Part shown: in pieces, positions 6,641-9,723 of the stretch
How positions within the stretch are numbered: position 1 is the first letter of the stretch
Layout of the letters: each line of letters begins with the position of its first letter
From: Bacteroidota bacterium
Lineage (GTDB): Bacteria > Bacteroidota > Bacteroidia > Chitinophagales > Saprospiraceae
NCBI GenBank assembly: GCA_018969455.1
Contig: JAGWYI010000114.1
Coordinates: 1 to 9,723 of the forward strand
Length of the DNA: 9,723 nt
Reading direction: 5' to 3'
The notes under the pieces: model-generated
Databases searched by the model: none
The model's input: the letters and a program-made list of their open reading frames with translations, nothing else
Told to the model about the DNA's origin: nothing
Made by a program: the position numbers and the translations under genes

Positions 6641-6736
6641 TTATTTATGGGCATGCTGAATATCTGCTTGTGTGTCGAACAACTCCTGGATGAACGCCTT
6701 GGTTTGTGGCCATTCATTTCCACATGGTGCATGCAA
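6641..6736 (-). CDS. Possible 31-codon ORF in the receptor-DUF4249 gap (uncertain)
   Basis: A minus-strand frame starts at a TTG (6736) and ends at a TAA (6641-6643); it could encode MHAPCGNEWPQTKAFIQELF followed by DTQADIQHAHK. The frame opens just after the end of the upstream receptor frame. The composition is protein-like, but there is no ATG, no visible ribosome site and I recognise no family. A 42-codon ATG frame also runs on the opposite strand across 6647-6775, which suggests that both may be chance. It could equally be the remnant of a lost gene. Confidence 0.15.
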   Translation of the reverse strand: MHAPCGNEWPQTKAFIQELFDTQADIQHAHK

Positions 6737-6752
6737 AATACACCCTTTGGGA

Positions 6753-9410
6753 TTAAAACTTTATTTCATATTTAAATGATGGCAAAACAGGCAAAAGCGT
6801 ATATTGTATGGCTTTTCCTTTAATGTTGCTGCCCGCATCTACGTAGATGAAAAACGGATTGGAACGGTTATATGTATTATAGACGCCCATTTGAATCAAA
6901 TGGTTGGTGCGACGGGTTTTAAAATGTGCATTTAGTGCTACATCGAAACGGTGATAGCTCGGAAGGCGATAGCCGTTTACCTCGGTATAGGCATATACAT
7001 CGCGTTGAATTTGACCTTCTACCGATTCGTGCCGGAATTTGACTGCTGCCAGGGTGATCGGGTTTCCTGTTGAAAACGACCACATGGCCGTTGCCTGACA
7101 CCAGGAGGCGAGGCGTTGCTGTACGGTACATTTCAAATCGTGCCTGCGGTCGTAACGAAATGGATATACCTTTCCCGAATTGATGTCGGGAAACTGGCGC
7201 ACCGATTTGGCCAGCGTATAGGCGAGTGACCAATTGGTGCGGCCTTTGTTTTTTTCAAATAAAAATTCCAGCCCCCTGCTTTGGCCTGCGCCTGATACAA
7301 TTCGGTCTTCCCAGCCGCTGGCATCTTCTGCGCCGCCGGTATAGAGGGCCTCATTATTGGAAATAAATGCCAATACCCGGCCCATTTTTTTGTAATATAC
7401 CTCCAATTGGAAACCCCAGCCATTGCGTTGCCAGCCCAAACCGCTGGAAATTTGCCATACTTGTTCGGGTTTCACCAAACGGGTACTTGGAACCCACAAT
7501 TCAAAGGGCAAACTGATGTTAAAAGTGCCTATTTGATGCAAAAACTGCGTGTTTTTATAAAAACCGCCCCAATAATTCCACCCTTTTTCCCCCGAACGTT
7601 GAATTCGGAAGCGGGGCTGCATGGAAGTATAGCTGGTGCCATCGGAATGAAAAACGGCTGTATTCAGGCCCGATTCAATTTTCCAATGCTGGAAGGGTGA
7701 ATATTCAACATCGAAATAGGCTTCTGTTTCGTCGGATGAAATGAGTGCATTATTGACCAACACAGTTTCCAGCGAATCAAGAACCCCTGGGGCCTGCCCG
7801 GTTTGTTGAAGGTTGGCCGACAGAGCGCCTGGTTGAAACGTATGTTTGGTGTAGTTTCCGCCCCAGCGAAGGGTCAATTTAGGATTCAGATACCAGGTGA
7901 AATCGGTTTTCACCGAACCGTCGCGAATCAATGTTTGATACAATTGTGCATAATCGGCCAGTACATTTTCCTTCCCGGTACTGTAATAAATGGTTGAATT
8001 AAAGCTCAGTTGACTTTGATATACATATTTGCTGTATCGAAAGGTGGTGTTGGTAAACAAGTTTTTGCGAATCAAATGGTTCCAGCGCAGCGCTGCGATT
8101 TCATTACCCCACGATGAATTGAGTTGGTAGGTTTCATTGATCAGGCCATTGGTAGTATTGTAGCCCTGTTTAAATTGATTTCGGAAAAAATCGCCCCCGC
8201 GGTAAAGGCTTAAATACACCCGATCATTTTCTGAAAAAATATAATTCAGTTTCAGGTTGGCATCATAAAACCGGTATCCGGGTTTGTAACCAGGGGCTGT
8301 AAGCAGGTTGCCTTTTGTGCTCAAAAACCGGATCCAGGGATCGAAATAGGTATATCGAAGTCCAAACAAGTAGGAGCATTTGTTTTTTTGGATGGGGCCT
8401 TCCGTTGCGAGGGTAGCGGCAAAGAGACCGGTATGCAGACTGGTTTCGTATTTTTTGAAGTTGCCGTCGCGCGTGCGTACGTCGAGCACAGAGGAAACCC
8501 TTCCGCCGTAACGGGCGGGAAAGTCGCCTTTCCACAAGCGTGCATTATTAACCATCACCGGATTGAATATAGAAAAAAGGCCTAAAGCGTGTCCGGGACT
8601 GTACACGGGAACATCATCGAGGAGGAACAGGTTTTGATCGGCATTCCCGCCGCGCACGTGCATTCCGCCGAGGCCGTCAGCGCCGGTTTGAATGCCTGGT
8701 TGAAGTGCTGCCAGGCGGATAATATCGGCCTCGCCTCCCGGCATGGGGTAAAATTTAAGATTCTCGAGTGCCAGGTCTTTGGGCGTTCCCACTACCTGAT
8801 CGCGTACGGTAGATGTTGAGTTGCCATAAACCACCACTTCTGGGAGTTTATTGTCGGGTTGCAGGCGTACTTTCAAAATTTGGGTCGATTCCAGCAATAA
8901 AGGCGCCACTTTGGGTTGGTAACCGATGTATGAAACGACCAGTGTGTGTTCGCCCTCATCCATTTTCAGGCTAAAAAAACCGAATTCATTGGTACTGGCG
9001 CCGATTTTGGGGTTATTGGCCACTCGAATACTGGCGCCCAGCAGGCGTTCGCCCGTTTCAGCGTCTTCTACATATCCGCTGAGGGTATACCGGGCTGTTT
9101 TGCGAAAAATGAGCACTTGTTCGCCGTCAAATTTGTAGGCAGCATGTGCACAGGCAAGGACGCGATCGAGCAGGTTGCTGAATGGCGTTTGGCTTACCTC
9201 GATGCTAATTGGAGGGCACTGGGCAAAAATTCGGTCGTTAAAGGCAATGTTTATGCCTGTTTGTTTGCTCAATTGCACCAAAACATCGGCGGGCAGGCAA
9301 TTTTGGCATGAAAAATCGAGCCTGGGCAGCGGCATTTGCTGTGCCCGGATTGACTGTTGCATGCATCCAAAGATGCAAAAACAAAAAAGTACCTTAATCC
9401 GCGATGCCAT
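6753..9410 (-). CDS. STN-domain TonB-dependent receptor with carboxypeptidase-like domain (FecA-type transducer)
   Basis: With the ATG at 9410 the protein is 885 aa. A signal peptide (MASRIKVLFCFCIFGCMQQS, then IRAQ) is followed by an STN domain at about 30-103 (ending in GEQVLIFR). A carboxypeptidase-regulatory-like beta sandwich spans about 108-185 (SGYVEDAETGERLLGASIRV, VVSYIGYQP). The plug is at about 200-318, with PGGEADIIRLAALQPGIQ, MHVRGGNADQNLFLLDDVPV and FPARYGGRVSSVLDVRTRDG. A long barrel ends in the expected C-terminal aromatic (KYEIKF). The STN domain is the part that contacts FecR-type anti-sigma factors when substrate binds, so this receptor should both transport and signal. Other in-frame starts are ATGs at 9425 and 9452; the chosen one gives the best signal peptide. 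It follows a FecR C-terminus by 80 bp and precedes a DUF4249 lipoprotein, a standard grouping. The substrate cannot be read. Confidence 0.93.
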   Translation of the reverse strand: MASRIKVLFCFCIFGCMQQSIRAQQMPLPRLDFSCQNCLPADVLVQLSKQTGINIAFNDRIFAQCPPISIEVSQTPFSNLLDRVLACAHAAYKFDGEQVLIFRKTARYTLSGYVEDAETGERLLGASIRVANNPKIGASTNEFGFFSLKMDEGEHTLVVSYIGYQPKVAPLLLESTQILKVRLQPDNKLPEVVVYGNSTSTVRDQVVGTPKDLALENLKFYPMPGGEADIIRLAALQPGIQTGADGLGGMHVRGGNADQNLFLLDDVPVYSPGHALGLFSIFNPVMVNNARLWKGDFPARYGGRVSSVLDVRTRDGNFKKYETSLHTGLFAATLATEGPIQKNKCSYLFGLRYTYFDPWIRFLSTKGNLLTAPGYKPGYRFYDANLKLNYIFSENDRVYLSLYRGGDFFRNQFKQGYNTTNGLINETYQLNSSWGNEIAALRWNHLIRKNLFTNTTFRYSKYVYQSQLSFNSTIYYSTGKENVLADYAQLYQTLIRDGSVKTDFTWYLNPKLTLRWGGNYTKHTFQPGALSANLQQTGQAPGVLDSLETVLVNNALISSDETEAYFDVEYSPFQHWKIESGLNTAVFHSDGTSYTSMQPRFRIQRSGEKGWNYWGGFYKNTQFLHQIGTFNISLPFELWVPSTRLVKPEQVWQISSGLGWQRNGWGFQLEVYYKKMGRVLAFISNNEALYTGGAEDASGWEDRIVSGAGQSRGLEFLFEKNKGRTNWSLAYTLAKSVRQFPDINSGKVYPFRYDRRHDLKCTVQQRLASWCQATAMWSFSTGNPITLAAVKFRHESVEGQIQRDVYAYTEVNGYRLPSYHRFDVALNAHFKTRRTNHLIQMGVYNTYNRSNPFFIYVDAGSNIKGKAIQYTLLPVLPSFKYEIKF

Positions 9411-9490
9411 ATGTAGGGAAAGCATGGCGCAAGTTAAGGCACTTGTTGGCATATCAAACGTTAAAACCGTGCAATCGGCATAAAATCCGT
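9411..9490. other. Gap between the FecR fragment and the STN receptor
   Basis: Eighty bases separate the FecR stop from the chosen receptor ATG. The receptor frame stays open through it, so starts at 9425 or 9452 would shrink it to 65 or 38 bp. I see no hairpin and no clear TAnnTTTG box, which fits read-through transcription from the fecR side. Confidence 0.4.
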
Positions 9491-9723
9491 TTATCGGCAA
9501 TTTCCTCCAGACAGGATGTACGACCCATCTCCCGCTTTTTCCAGGCGCATGTCAAATACCAGCGCGATGGATTCCAGCACTTTGGTAAGCGGTTGGCTGG
9601 TTAGCGGTGCGGTGTATCGGCAATCCTGAATTTGGTTGTTGCGCAATTGAATGCGCACATCGTAAAAACGTTCGAGGTCGCTTACCACTACTTTCAAGGG
9701 AGTATTGATAAATTCCAGTCCAC
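9491..9723 (-). CDS. FecR-family anti-sigma factor, C-terminal (DUF4974-like) fragment
   Basis: The minus frame is open from the window edge to a TAA at 9491-9493, giving the last 76 residues of a protein whose start lies outside. The sequence begins GLEFINTPLKVVVSDLERFY and continues with DVRIQL, then PLTSQPLTKVLESIALVF and DMRLEKAGDGSYILSG. This pattern of strand, helix with LERFYDV, two strands, helix and final hairpin is typical of the C-terminal domain of Bacteroidota FecR proteins. FecR spans the inner membrane: its cytoplasmic end controls an ECF sigma factor and its periplasmic end meets the STN domain of the partner receptor. That partner is the next gene, 80 bp downstream to the chosen ATG. 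The ECF sigma gene expected further upstream is not in view. Confidence 0.85.
   Translation of the reverse strand, partial: GLEFINTPLKVVVSDLERFYDVRIQLRNNQIQDCRYTAPLTSQPLTKVLESIALVFDMRLEKAGDGSYILSGGNCR

Noticed and set aside
6728..6735. Palindrome TGCATGCA in the gap after the STN receptor
   Set aside because: An isolated 8-bp palindrome with no second copy or flanking motif nearby is within chance expectation.
9411..9500. An extension of the STN receptor to the TTG at 9500, overlapping fecR
   Set aside because: The signal peptide from the ATG at 9410 is already complete with a basic n-region; the extension would place 30 residues before it.
1..9723. CRISPR array, tRNA or rRNA gene, insertion sequence, phage or toxin-antitoxin module
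   Set aside because: No regularly spaced repeats with unique spacers, no cloverleaf or rRNA-like stretch, no transposase or integrase motifs and no small paired genes were seen on either strand.

Overview
The window is part of a Bacteroidota chromosome. The evidence is a FecR-like anti-sigma fragment followed by a TonB-dependent receptor with an STN domain and a DUF4249 lipoprotein, a second outer-membrane receptor, and a promoter of the Bacteroidota type (TTG, spacer, TAnnTTTG) in front of malate dehydrogenase. The style of the proteins suggests a Saprospiria- or Chitinophagia-like member, but this finer placement is only inference. Every convincing gene lies on the minus strand, so genes are described from high to low coordinates.

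Region A (9723 to 5522) is a signalling and uptake locus. It begins with the C-terminal end of a FecR-family protein, cut by the window edge. An 885-aa STN/carboxypeptidase-like/plug/barrel TonB-dependent receptor follows. Then comes a gap of about 290 bp and a DUF4249 lipoprotein. The gap holds a perfect tandem 10-bp repeat with an inverted partner, inside a degenerate array with a period of about 10 bp, plus a weak hairpin. The STN domain of such receptors usually signals substrate occupancy to FecR, which controls an ECF sigma factor; that sigma gene would lie outside the window.

Region B (5521 to 4441) is malate dehydrogenase, a TCA-cycle gene with every expected catalytic residue and its own likely promoter. 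The 116-bp gap after it contains two good inverted repeats.

Region C (4324 to 1) is a tightly packed run of four genes. They are a peroxiredoxin-like thioredoxin-fold protein (CxxC), a BtuB/CirA-style TonB-dependent receptor whose probable GTG start overlaps the previous stop by 8 bp, a GT-C (GT39-like) membrane glycosyltransferase, and the N-terminal 100 residues of the AAA+ ATPase RarA/MgsA, starting 2 bp after the glycosyltransferase stop. The spacing implies co-transcription and partly translational coupling, although the predicted functions are unrelated: redox, outer-membrane uptake, envelope glycosylation and replication-fork repair.

I found no tRNA, rRNA, CRISPR array, insertion sequence or phage gene. 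Most of the window looks like ordinary chromosomal genes. The items most worth a second look are the repeat array at 6520-6582, the composition of the four-gene run, the basic C-terminal tail on its receptor, and the paired hairpins downstream of mdh.
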